Shown piece by piece: positions 32,524-40,988 of a stretch of 64,000 nucleotides of DNA; the stretch's first letter is position 1, and each line of letters opens with the position of its first letter. Source of the DNA: JAGXSE01 sp040757295 (lineage in GTDB: Bacteria; Bacillota; PH28-bin88). The translations under genes and the position numbers were made by a program. The stretch spans positions 71,024-135,023 of the forward strand of contig JBFLXH010000002.1 of the NCBI GenBank assembly GCA_040757295.1. The letters run 5' to 3'. The notes beneath the pieces were generated by a model. It did no database searches. It saw only the letters and a list, made by a program, of their open reading frames with translations, and was not told the origin of the DNA.

Positions 32524-34542
32524 ATGTTGAAAGAACAAATAAGAGAACGGATAGAAGAACTGCGCCGGTTGATAGACAGGCATAATTACCTATACTACCA
32601 GCAAGACAACCCTGAAGTATCCGATCACGAATACGATCAGCTTATGGCAGAGTTAATCCGGTTGGAAGAAGAGCACCCTGAGTTTTTTGAACCCAATTCC
32701 CCTACCCAACGGGTAGGAGGGAAGCCCCTGGAAGTCTTCGGCACCATCAGGCACCGCACACCTCTCTTAAGTCTTGATAATGCCTTTAGCAAGGCAGACC
32801 TTTTGGAATTCGACCGTCGCGTGCGGTCGGCATTAGACGAACCGGTGGCTTATGTTGTTGAACCGAAGATCGACGGATTATCCGTCGCCTTGAGTTACGT
32901 GGATGGCCACTTTTTCACCGGCGCTACCCGGGGCGATGGGGAGACGGGCGAAGACGTATCGCAAAACATTAAGACCATAGCTGCCGTGCCTATGCTTTTA
33001 AAAGAACCTCTCCTAAGACTGGAGGTGCGGGGTGAGGCTTATATGCCTAAAGAAGCCTTTGAACGGTTAAATTCTGCCAGGGAAGCAAAAGGGGAGCCCT
33101 TGTTTGCCAACCCCAGAAACGCGGCAGCAGGCTCTCTGCGGCAGCTGGATCCCCGGGTTACGGCCCGCCGTTTTTTGAGTGTAATGGCTTATGAAGTGTT
33201 GCATGTGGAGGGATATACTATCAAGACTCACTGGGAGGGACTGGAGCTCTTGGAGAAAATGGGCTTTCAGGTAGACCCCTACCGCCTATACTGTGAAGAC
33301 ATCCAGCAGGTGATTAACCACTGCCTGGAATGGGCAGAGCGGAGAGATGCGCTTCCTTATGAAATTGATGGAATGGTGGTCAAGGTTAACAGTCTGGAGC
33401 ACCAGCAGAAACTAGGCGCCCGCAGCAAGTCTCCCCGTTGGGCAGTTGCCTATAAATTCCCTGCTCAGCAGGCAGTTACTGTTTTGCAGAACATTTTTGT
33501 ACGGGTAGGGCGTACCGGGGTCTTGACCCCTAACGCTGTGCTTCAACCAGTTAGGTTGGCTGGAACTACCGTCAGCAGGGCCACCTTGCATAACGAGGAT
33601 GTTATCCGCCAAAAGGACATCCGGATCGGGGACACCGTTGTGATAGAGAAGGCGGGAGAAATCATCCCGGAAGTTGTTCAGGTGTTGAAGGAGCGCCGAA
33701 CTGGAAATGAGCAGGAGTTTGTCATGCCGGAGACCTGTCCTGAGTGCGGATCAAAGGTGGAGCGGCAGGCAGGAGAGGCTGCCGCCAGATGCATGGGTGG
33801 ATTGGTCTGTCCTGCGCAGGTACGGGAAGCAATTATCCATTTTGTTTCGCGGGATGCCATAAATATCGAAGGCTTAGGGCCGGCTGTAGTAACCCAGCTC
33901 ATTGACGCAGGCCTGGTGAGGGATGTGGCTGACTTGTACAGTTTATCCCAGGCCAGTTTGCTAAATCTGGAGCGGATGGGTCTGCAGTCTTCCCAAAACC
34001 TGTTGGATGCTATCGCCAAAAGCAAGGAGAACCCCCTGGCCCAGTTGATTTTTGCCCTGGGAATTAGGCACGTAGGACAGCGGGCTTCCCGGCTTTTAGC
34101 GGAACATTTCCGTTCTATGGACCGGTTACAAACCGCTACCTACGAGGAACTGGTAGCAGTGCCCGATATCGGGCCCCGGATGGCGGAAAGTGTACTGTCC
34201 TTTTTCCGAGAAGAACATAACCAAAAGGTTTTAGCCAAGCTTAAAGCGGCAGGAGTCAATATGGCTGCGGAGAAACCTCCTCAAGTAGACCTGCCTTTGG
34301 CCGGCAAGAAGTTTGTCCTCACAGGGACGCTGGAAACTCTGACCAGGTCGGAGGCCCAAAAGTTGATCGAAGAGAGGGGCGGCCAAGTCACCGGCAGTGT
34401 CAGCAAGACCACCGATTATGTAGTGGTGGGGGCTAGCCCGGGATCCAAGTATGACAAAGCCAAAGCCCTATTGAAAGCCAACCCGGATCTGCCCTTAAAA
34501 ATTCTATCTGAAGAGGAGTTTGCCCAGCTCGTAAGGAATTAA
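32524..34542 (+). CDS. ligA: NAD-dependent DNA ligase LigA
   Basis: Seals DNA nicks in replication and repair with NAD as cofactor (672 aa). It has the Ia domain (HNYLYYQQDNPEVSDHEYD), adenylation domain with active Lys in EPKIDGLSVAL, OB fold (VGRTGVLTPNAVL), four-Cys zinc finger (CPECG...CMGGLVC), helix-hairpin-helix repeats (GLGPAVVTQLIDAGLV, VPDIGPRMAESV) and a C-terminal BRCT domain (GKKFVLTGTLETLTRSEA). ATG 32524 is chosen; GTG 32518 and TTG 32527 are in frame, the latter having the best spacing to GAGGTG. Confidence 0.95.
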   Translation: MLKEQIRERIEELRRLIDRHNYLYYQQDNPEVSDHEYDQLMAELIRLEEEHPEFFEPNSPTQRVGGKPLEVFGTIRHRTPLLSLDNAFSKADLLEFDRRVRSALDEPVAYVVEPKIDGLSVALSYVDGHFFTGATRGDGETGEDVSQNIKTIAAVPMLLKEPLLRLEVRGEAYMPKEAFERLNSAREAKGEPLFANPRNAAAGSLRQLDPRVTARRFLSVMAYEVLHVEGYTIKTHWEGLELLEKMGFQVDPYRLYCEDIQQVINHCLEWAERRDALPYEIDGMVVKVNSLEHQQKLGARSKSPRWAVAYKFPAQQAVTVLQNIFVRVGRTGVLTPNAVLQPVRLAGTTVSRATLHNEDVIRQKDIRIGDTVVIEKAGEIIPEVVQVLKERRTGNEQEFVMPETCPECGSKVERQAGEAAARCMGGLVCPAQVREAIIHFVSRDAINIEGLGPAVVTQLIDAGLVRDVADLYSLSQASLLNLERMGLQSSQNLLDAIAKSKENPLAQLIFALGIRHVGQRASRLLAEHFRSMDRLQTATYEELVAVPDIGPRMAESVLSFFREEHNQKVLAKLKAAGVNMAAEKPPQVDLPLAGKKFVLTGTLETLTRSEAQKLIEERGGQVTGSVSKTTDYVVVGASPGSKYDKAKALLKANPDLPLKILSEEEFAQLVRN

Positions 34543-34692
34543 TATTCAGCTGCAATATGCAAAGCTACTGGCAGCCGCCGCAGCCGAAGTTTAAAAGAGG
34601 CTACCTCGCCTTGTATTCCAAGCTGGCAGCTTCGGCCGCCGAAGGAGCAATAATCAAGGGCTAAGCCTATCGAAGAGAGAAATCGGCATTAG

Positions 34693-34723
34693 GTACCAGT
34701 TTTGCAAACTGGTATCTTTTTTT
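34693..34723 (+). terminator. Intrinsic terminator after ligA
   Basis: ACCAGTTT-TGC-AAACTGGT is a perfect 8-bp stem followed by ATCTTTTTTT. It stands 150 bases after ligA; the stretch between (34543-34692) has a further GC-rich repeat (CTTCGGCCGCCGAAG) but no gene that I can support. Confidence 0.85.
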
Positions 34724-34726
34724 CGG

Positions 34727-34782
34727 TTGACAAGCCCTGATCCCTAAGCTAACATTAAAACAGTTATTTGAATATTTTAATG
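34727..34782 (+). promoter_or_regulatory. Promoter and likely CadC operator of cadCA
   Basis: TTGACA (34727-34732) and TAACAT (34750-34755) are 17 bases apart. Just downstream TTATTTGAATATTTTAA (about 34763-34780) resembles the half-site TATTTGAAT of known CadC/SmtB-class operators. Metal binding would release the repressor. Confidence 0.6.
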
Positions 34783-34795
34783 AGGGGTGGGGCCG

Positions 34796-35170
34796 GTGAA
34801 AGAATGTCACCATGACGGCGGCGATGACCTTTGCCAGGTTTTTGAATACAATAAGGAAAAGGTCGAACGGCTGAAAGCTGAAGTTGAGTCGACTGAAGGT
34901 TTGGCCCAATTATTTAAGGCCCTGGCCGATGACACCAGGTTAAAAATAGTCTATGCCCTTTCCAGGGAGGAACTTTGTGTCTGTGATGTGGCCACAATCA
35001 TCGGTTGTTCGGTGCAGACCGCGTCTCACCACTTAAGGCTTCTGCGGAATCTGGGCCTGGCCTCTTGCCGGAAGGATGGCAAACTGGTCCACTATTCTCT
35101 GAGGAGCCCGGCTATTGCTATGTTGCTTAACAAAGTCGCAACAGAATTCAAGGAGGATAATGTCAGGTGA
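34796..35170 (+). CDS. cadC: ArsR/SmtB-family metal sensor, CadC-like
   Basis: Winged-helix repressor of 124 aa. The helix-turn-helix region is GCSVQTASHHLRLLRNLGL, and the alpha-3 metal site ELCVCDV matches the CxC of CadC/ArsR sensors. The N-terminal segment MKECHHDGGDDLCQVF gives extra Cys and His as in CadC (alpha-3N site for Cd, Pb or Zn). The start is GTG 34796 after GAGGGGTGG; the longer GTG 34787 overlaps that SD. It overlaps the ATPase gene as GTGA, a usual coupled arrangement. Confidence 0.88.
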   Translation: MKECHHDGGDDLCQVFEYNKEKVERLKAEVESTEGLAQLFKALADDTRLKIVYALSREELCVCDVATIIGCSVQTASHHLRLLRNLGLASCRKDGKLVHYSLRSPAIAMLLNKVATEFKEDNVR

Positions 35171-37362
35171 AAGAAATAAGCAAAGGCATGGAGCCCGGGG
35201 CGGTGGTTTTCCATTTGACGGGCCTGACCTGAATAGACTGTGCTGAAAAGGTTGCCAAACGAGTGGCAACTCTCCCTGGCGTGACCAGGGCAGAACTAAA
35301 CTTTGGGGCTGCCAAACTGAACGTTGCCGGCTCTTTTGACCCCGGCGCGGTAATTAAGGAAGCTGCTGCAGGGGGTCTGGGGGCCAGGCCGGCAGGAGAG
35401 GAAAATAATTCGTCCACCAGCTTGTGGCTCAAATACAGCCGGGTGATTATCCCCTCCCTTTCGGGCCTTTTAATTATTACTGCCTGGTTTTTCAAATGGT
35501 GGGGCTATGCCTCCCCGTTATTTCAAGCCGTATTCCTGGCGGCTATGGTTATTGGTGGTTATACCACCGGTCGAAAAGCTCTTTACAACCTATCTAAACT
35601 GCGTTTTGACATGAATGTGCTGATGGTGGTGGCTGTGGCCGGGGCGGTACTGCTTGGCGAGTGGACCGAAGGGGCCGTGGTAGCTTTCCTGTTTTCCGTC
35701 TCCGCCAGCCTCGAGGCCTATACCGTCAACAAGGCCCGGCAGGCCATCAAATCACTAATGGACCTGGCTCCGAAAGAGGCCTTAGTCCGCCGTGGCGGCC
35801 AGCTGGTAATCCTGCCTGTGGAAGAAATACTGGTAGGAGATGTTATCCTGATCAAGCCAGGGGAGAAGATTCCTGTAGATGGAAAGGTCATTCTGGGTTA
35901 TTCGGCAGTAAACCAGGCACCAATCACAGGAGAATCCGTCCCAGTGGAAAAAGGCCCGGAAGATCAGGTCTTTGCTGGAACAATCAACCACCACGGCCTG
36001 CTGGAAGTGGAAACAACCAAACTGGTGCAGGACACCACCTTGTCCAGGATTATCCACATGGTGGAAGAGGCCCAGGCCAAAAAGGCTCCTACGCAGGCTT
36101 TTGTGGAGCGGTTTGCAGCTGTTTATACCCCAATTGTGCTGGTATTGGCAGCCGGAATAGTGCTGGTGCCGCCAATCTTCTTTAACCAGCCCTGGGCACC
36201 CTGGATCTACCGGGGACTGGCCCTGCTGGTGGTCTCCTGCCCCTGTGCCCTGGTGGTTTCAACTCCCGTGGCAATGGTCTCGGCCATCGGCAATGCGGCC
36301 CGCCACGGAGTACTGATTAAGGGCGGGGCCTACTTGGAACAGGCCGGTACCTTAACAGCGGTTGCTTTTGACAAGACCGGCACCCTAACCAAGGGTAAGC
36401 CCCTTGTCACAGACCTGATTCCTGCCCCAGGTGTGGCCTCGGAAAAAGTTCTTACCCTGGCTGCCAGCCTGGAGCAATTATCCCAGCACCCCTTGGCCAG
36501 GGCAGTCATGGCCAAAGCCGAGACCTGCCAAGTACAACCCTTGGCCGTGGATGAGTTAACCGATATCCCCGGGCAGGGCCTGGTTGGGCAAATTGAGGGT
36601 GTGGAGTACCGCTTAGGCAGCCCCTCTTCCCTGATCCAAGCAGGGGTAAAGCTGGATGCCTTTAATGAGCAGCTTAATACCTTAATGGGAGGCGGTAAGA
36701 CTGTCATGGTCTTAAGCGCCGCTGACCGGGTTCTTGGTATCATTGGCCTGGCTGATGAAATGCGGCCTGGAGTCGGCAAAGTGGTTAAGAGCCTTAAAGA
36801 TGCCGGGATAAAAACCACCATCATGTTGACCGGTGACCACCAGGCAACTGCCGAGGCCATCGCCAGCCAGACGGGAGTAAATGAGTTTATGGCTGGCCTA
36901 TTGCCGGAAGATAAGGCTAATGCTGTCCATTCCCTGAGGCAGAAATACGGCAAAGTAGCAATGGTAGGAGATGGGATTAACGATACCCCGGCCATGGCGG
37001 CCGCTTCCCTGGGGATTGCCATGGGAGGATCGGGGGCAGACACGGCTCTGGAAACAGCGGATATCGTCTTAATGGCCGATGACCTGTCCAAACTGCCCTT
37101 TACCATTAAATTGAGCAGGGCCGCTTTAGGGGTCATCAAGCAGAACATTGCTTTAGCCCTGGGGCTTAAGTTCCTGGCTGTAGCATTTGCCATTTTTGGA
37201 TGGTTAACCCTATGGCTGGCGATTATGGCAGACATGGGGGCGTCCTTGTTAGTTACCTTAAACGGTATCCGGCTCCTGAGAATGGGAGCCGAACCGGAGC
37301 AAGAAACCTGCTGTGGAGGTCATACCCACGCACCGGTACCAAAATGTGCCCGTACCGGCTAA
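35167..37362 (+). CDS. cadA: P1B-type Cd/Zn/Pb efflux ATPase CadA with in-frame TGA in the HMA domain
   Basis: The reading starts at GTG 35167, overlapping the cadC stop, and runs 731 codons to 37362 with a single TGA at 35230-35232 (codon 22). It falls in the metal-binding motif, GLT-x-IDCAEKV, where Cys of the CxxC site is expected. From 35233 on the frame is fully open. ATPase motifs: CPCALVVSTPVA in the sixth membrane helix, FDKTGTLTKG with the phosphorylated Asp, SQHPLARA, MLTGDH, GDGINDTPA, and a Cys/His tail CCGGHTH. If TGA is a stop, a protein from GTG 35263 would lack the HMA metal site but keep the pump. If it is selenocysteine, the protein has a UxxC site. Confidence 0.82.
35250..35271 (+). 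other. Stem-loop 3' of the in-frame TGA in cadA
   Basis: GGTTGCC (35250-35256) pairs with GGCAACT (35265-35271) around the 8-base loop AAACGAGT. The loop starts 24 bases after the TGA, inside the 16-37 base window known for bacterial SECIS elements. The loop lacks the G usually required in its first two positions, so it is only a weak SECIS candidate. Confidence 0.3.
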
Positions 37363-37485
37363 ATTAAATTCTTCTGCCTTTACCTTGGCTTTGTCTATGT
37401 TTTCAAAAGGGGGGATGGACTGTACTCGGTTAAAATTACGGTATAAAATATATGTTACTTAATTAGAAGATTGGCAGGACTGGGT

Positions 37486-39624
37486 ATGGAATATTTAAGC
37501 GGTGTTGTTGAACGAATCACCTATGAAAACGAAGAAAACGGTTTCTGCGTCATAAAAATAAAATCCAAGGGTTTTTCTGACCTTGTTACGGTGGTAGGGA
37601 ATCTTGCTGCTGTAAGTGTCGGGTCCATTGTTCGTTTAAAAGGCCAGTGGAAGGTCGATAGTAAATATGGAAGGCAGTTTGTAGCACAGGATTACCGGGA
37701 AACCATGCCCGCTACTATTGCGGGTATAGAAAAATATCTCGGAAGCGGGCTGATAAAGGGTATTGGTCCTGTGTATGCAAAAAGAATTGTGAACCATTTC
37801 AAGGAAGATACCTTGCGAATTCTGGAAGAGCAAGCAGATCGCCTTATGGAAGTTGAAGGAATTGGTCACAAGCGGTTGGAGATGATTAAAAAAGCATGGC
37901 AAGAACAGAAAGAAATCAAGAATGTCATGCTTTTTTTACAAAGTAACGGGGTTTCTACAGCTTATGCAGTAAAAATATATAAAACCTATGGCAATGATAG
38001 TATCGATATCGTGAAAGCCAATCCTTACAGGCTGGCAGATGATATTTGGGGTATTGGCTTCAAAACCGCCGATAAAATCGCTCAACAGATGGGATTTGCA
38101 AGGAATTCCTTTGAGCGCTGCCGCTCAGGGATTATTTATGTATTAAATGAGTTGTCCAACGAAGGCCATTGCTATGCCACCAGAGAGCAGCTTTTAAATG
38201 AGTCAGAGAAGATGCTGGAGCTTGAAAAACCTTTGATTGGTGAGACCCTTGAAAGAATGATTGCAGAAAAGACAGTCATAGCGGATGAAGAAAACGCTAT
38301 TTTTCTTCCCCCCTTTTATCACAGTGAACTTGGCACGGCCAAAAGAATAAAGGAAATTCTTGCGGTTAAAAGTCCTTACCAAACATTAGATGTTCAGGAC
38401 GTAATAGAGGCAGTGGAGCAGGAAGAAGGCATCCTGTATGATGAGGTTCAGAGAGAAGCCGTCAGGACTGCCGCTGCTGCAAAGTTCATGGTTCTGACAG
38501 GTGGTCCGGGAACAGGTAAAACAACTACCACCCTTGCCATCATCAAGGTTTTCCAGCGCCTTGGCGCTAGGGTGTTGCTGGCAGCACCCACAGGCAGGGC
38601 GGCCAAAAGAATGTCGGAAGCCACTGGCATGGAAGCGAAAACAATCCACCGCCTGCTTGAGTACAAACCTCCTGAGGGCTATAAAAGGAATGCTGAAAAT
38701 CCCTTGGAATGTGATGTTCTCATCATCGATGAAACTTCCATGGTCGATATTATTCTGATGTACAACTTGTTAAAGGCAGTAGCTGATAAAACAATCGTCA
38801 TCCTGGTGGGTGATGTGGACCAGCTTCCTTCTGTGGGGCCAGGAAACGTGCTGAAGGATATCATTGATTCCGGCATTGTCAATGTGGTCAGGCTAACCAA
38901 AATATTCAGGCAGGCCCAGGGAAGTGCCATCATCACCAATGCCCATAAGATCAACCGGGGAGAATTTCCCCAACTTAAAGGAGGAAAGTGCAGCGATTTT
39001 TTCTTTATCGAAGAGGAAGAACCGGCAAAAGCGGTACAAATCATCAGGGAGCTTTGCGCCAAGAGGCTCCCGGCATACTACAAGGTTGATCCTATAAAAG
39101 ATATTCAGGTACTTTGTCCCATGCAGCGCGGAGAAACCGGCGCACATAATCTCAACATGGTGCTGCAGGATGCGCTGAATAAATCGGAATTTTCCATCAG
39201 GTATGGCGGAACAGTTTTCAAACTTGGCGATAAAGTCATGCAGATAAAAAACAATTATGATAAGAATGTGTTTAATGGAGATATTGGCAACATTACGCAT
39301 ATTGATCAGGAAGAAAGAAGGCTGGTTATCAATTTTGACGGAGAATTTGTGGAGTATGACGCAACCGAGCTTGACGAAGTAGTGCTTGCCTATGCTACAA
39401 CCGTACACAAGAGCCAGGGGAGCGAATATAAGATTGTGGTTGCTCCCTTCACAATACAGCATTACATGATGCTGAAGAGAAATCTGCTTTATACTTGCAT
39501 TACAAGGGCTAAAAAATTAATGATTCTTGTAGGAACAAAAAAAGCAGTGGGAATGGCTGTAAGCAATAACAAGAGTATAAGACGCAATACCAAGCTTACT
39601 GAAAGGCTTTGCAATAGCAAATGA
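37486..39624 (+). CDS. recD2: RecD2-type 5'-3' DNA helicase
   Basis: SF1B helicase (712 aa) of the RecD-like family that works without RecBC. It has the N-terminal OB-like region (MEYLSGVVERITYENEENG), helix-hairpin-helix repeats (IGPVYAKRIVNHF, GIGFKTADKIAQQMG), Walker A LTGGPGTGKTTT, Walker B LIIDETSMVD, GDVDQLPSVGPG, and the C-terminal YATTVHKSQGSEY. ATG 37486 is chosen over TTG 37471 because the family begins there. Codon choice looks AT-richer than that of pcrA or ligA, and the gene borders decayed insertion sequences, so acquisition is possible. Confidence 0.9.
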   Translation: MEYLSGVVERITYENEENGFCVIKIKSKGFSDLVTVVGNLAAVSVGSIVRLKGQWKVDSKYGRQFVAQDYRETMPATIAGIEKYLGSGLIKGIGPVYAKRIVNHFKEDTLRILEEQADRLMEVEGIGHKRLEMIKKAWQEQKEIKNVMLFLQSNGVSTAYAVKIYKTYGNDSIDIVKANPYRLADDIWGIGFKTADKIAQQMGFARNSFERCRSGIIYVLNELSNEGHCYATREQLLNESEKMLELEKPLIGETLERMIAEKTVIADEENAIFLPPFYHSELGTAKRIKEILAVKSPYQTLDVQDVIEAVEQEEGILYDEVQREAVRTAAAAKFMVLTGGPGTGKTTTTLAIIKVFQRLGARVLLAAPTGRAAKRMSEATGMEAKTIHRLLEYKPPEGYKRNAENPLECDVLIIDETSMVDIILMYNLLKAVADKTIVILVGDVDQLPSVGPGNVLKDIIDSGIVNVVRLTKIFRQAQGSAIITNAHKINRGEFPQLKGGKCSDFFFIEEEEPAKAVQIIRELCAKRLPAYYKVDPIKDIQVLCPMQRGETGAHNLNMVLQDALNKSEFSIRYGGTVFKLGDKVMQIKNNYDKNVFNGDIGNITHIDQEERRLVINFDGEFVEYDATELDEVVLAYATTVHKSQGSEYKIVVAPFTIQHYMMLKRNLLYTCITRAKKLMILVGTKKAVGMAVSNNKSIRRNTKLTERLCNSK

Positions 39625-39775
39625 CTGACGTTGTATGAAAACCTCCCACACACTAACAAAACTTTCCTAGCAATTAAGATCTATTCTGTGCTTCTATTAC
39701 ATCGCACACTGACCTATACCCGATTTTTCGGACACACAAGAGTGAGATAAAATACTCTTGTGGAGGTCGAGAAAA

Positions 39776-39930
39776 ATGGCAAAGACAGGAAAGCGGTATA
39801 ACAAGGAATTCAAGGATAGCGTTATCCGACACCGGTAGCTTACTTAAGACAATACATAGATTGTCAAGCAGTATAAAGGACAAGGAGAAATAATTCGTGA
39901 AGTTGTCAAGATTTCCGATTTGTTTATAGT
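39776..39930 (+). pseudogene. Remnant of an IS3-type transposase OrfA
   Basis: ATG 39776 opens a frame of 20 codons (AKTGKRYNKEFKDSVIRH) that matches the start of IS3-family OrfA proteins and then stops; the following frame is riddled with stops but keeps IVKQYKGQGEIIREVV. Upstream, ACAAGAGT...ACTCTTGT is a hairpin, and GATTTTTCGGACAC resembles an IS end. The region from 39625 to 40176 holds only such debris. Confidence 0.5.
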
Positions 39931-39994
39931 AGTTATCATCTATATTTCAAGCAATCCTGCGAAAAGGCGAGCAAATCACACTCAGTTGTGTCCG

Positions 39995-40123
39995 TTAAAG
40001 CGGGAAGGCCTCATTTTTCGACCGGGCGGTAATATACTCCATGGCAACATGGCGGCAGTTTTCCGATTCCAGCCAGGCTTTCAATTCATCAAGCCCGGCA
40101 AGAAGGGCGACATAAGGACAATC
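39995..40123 (-). pseudogene. Remnant of an IS110-type transposase
   Basis: A minus-strand open stretch of 42 codons bounded by stops contains LDELKAWLESENCRHVAME, which resembles the segment before MESTGVYW in IS110-family transposases. After ME the similarity ends. It is a short decayed fragment. Confidence 0.4.
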
Positions 40124-40176
40124 TTATGCCGGGCGTGAAATATGTTTGGAGGTTCTATTTCCTGCGAAGAGTGTGC

Positions 40177-40770
40177 TTATCTGTTGTGGCTGAAATGGCC
40201 TTCGTTGGGGATGGGGGCAATTGTGCTGACCCATCTGTTGGTGTAGTTAAAAAAGCCGGTGACAAAGGCAGCCTCCAATATCTCGTGATCATTAAAGCCT
40301 ACCTCGCGAAGCTTGTCAACTTGCTTTGTATCAATCTCTCTGGGATATGCGGTCGCAAAATATGCATAATCGCACAGGGCACGTTGCTTCTCCGTTAGTT
40401 TGGCGCTGCGGTAATTGTATGTGAGTTTATCAACCAGAACGGGATCCCCTGTGAGTCCGCGCAGGGCATCGCTGTGGGTAGTGAGGCAATAACAGCAGTT
40501 GTTGGTAGCGGATACTACAAGTGCGATCATTTCCTTGTCGATATTACTCAGGTAACAGGTTTCAGGCGTAAAAAGGGAAGCCTTAAAGTCCAGAAAACCT
40601 TTGAATTGCCATGCATTAAGAGGAAGAACCTTGAAGAGATTGTTAATAAAGCCCCAGTTTTCCATTTGGTATTTCATGTGTTTATCAAAAAGCTCCTGAA
40701 GCTCCTGTGGGATTTCTGAGGGATCAGGCTTCTGAAGATATGACAGTTGTTCAGAATAAATTTCACTCAT
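40177..40770 (-). CDS. Carboxymuconolactone decarboxylase-like (AhpD-fold) protein
   Basis: A helical protein of 197 aa with the AhpD-type redox motif in VSATNNCCYCLTTHSDALR (Cys-x-x-Cys followed by His) near residue 97. Related peroxidase-associated proteins reduce peroxides through the Cys pair. ATG 40770 has GGGAGGGG upstream; the longer open frame to 40806 crosses this SD. It stands alone next to IS debris and has no obvious partner. Confidence 0.8.
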   Translation of the reverse strand: MSEIYSEQLSYLQKPDPSEIPQELQELFDKHMKYQMENWGFINNLFKVLPLNAWQFKGFLDFKASLFTPETCYLSNIDKEMIALVVSATNNCCYCLTTHSDALRGLTGDPVLVDKLTYNYRSAKLTEKQRALCDYAYFATAYPREIDTKQVDKLREVGFNDHEILEAAFVTGFFNYTNRWVSTIAPIPNEGHFSHNR

Positions 40771-40988
40771 ACTTTTCCCCTCCCAATTAAATAAAACCTT
40801 GTACATTGTTGGTATTATTATACAAAAAGCAAGAAGGTTACGTCAACGAGGGATATCGGCACAAGCCCGGTCTTTAGGCCAGGCGGCAATATGCTAATGG
40901 TTACTGTATCTGGTACAGGCGTTACGTTCAATAATTATTATTTATTGCCGTCGATTAAAGGGTGAAGCCCACTATTTTGCCAATGTAT

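Noticed and set aside
34543..34690. Short open stretches after ligA
   Set aside because: Low-complexity Ala/Gln-rich translation without a start or SD; GC-rich inverted segments explain the pattern better.
35250..35271. A confident SECIS element
   Set aside because: Distance to the TGA is suitable and a 6-7 bp stem exists, but the loop AAACGAGT lacks a G in the first two positions, so I report it only as a weak candidate.
38448..39462. Minus-strand open frames within recD2 (up to 189 codons)
   Set aside because: Shadows of the helicase gene, which has all superfamily 1 motifs on the plus strand.
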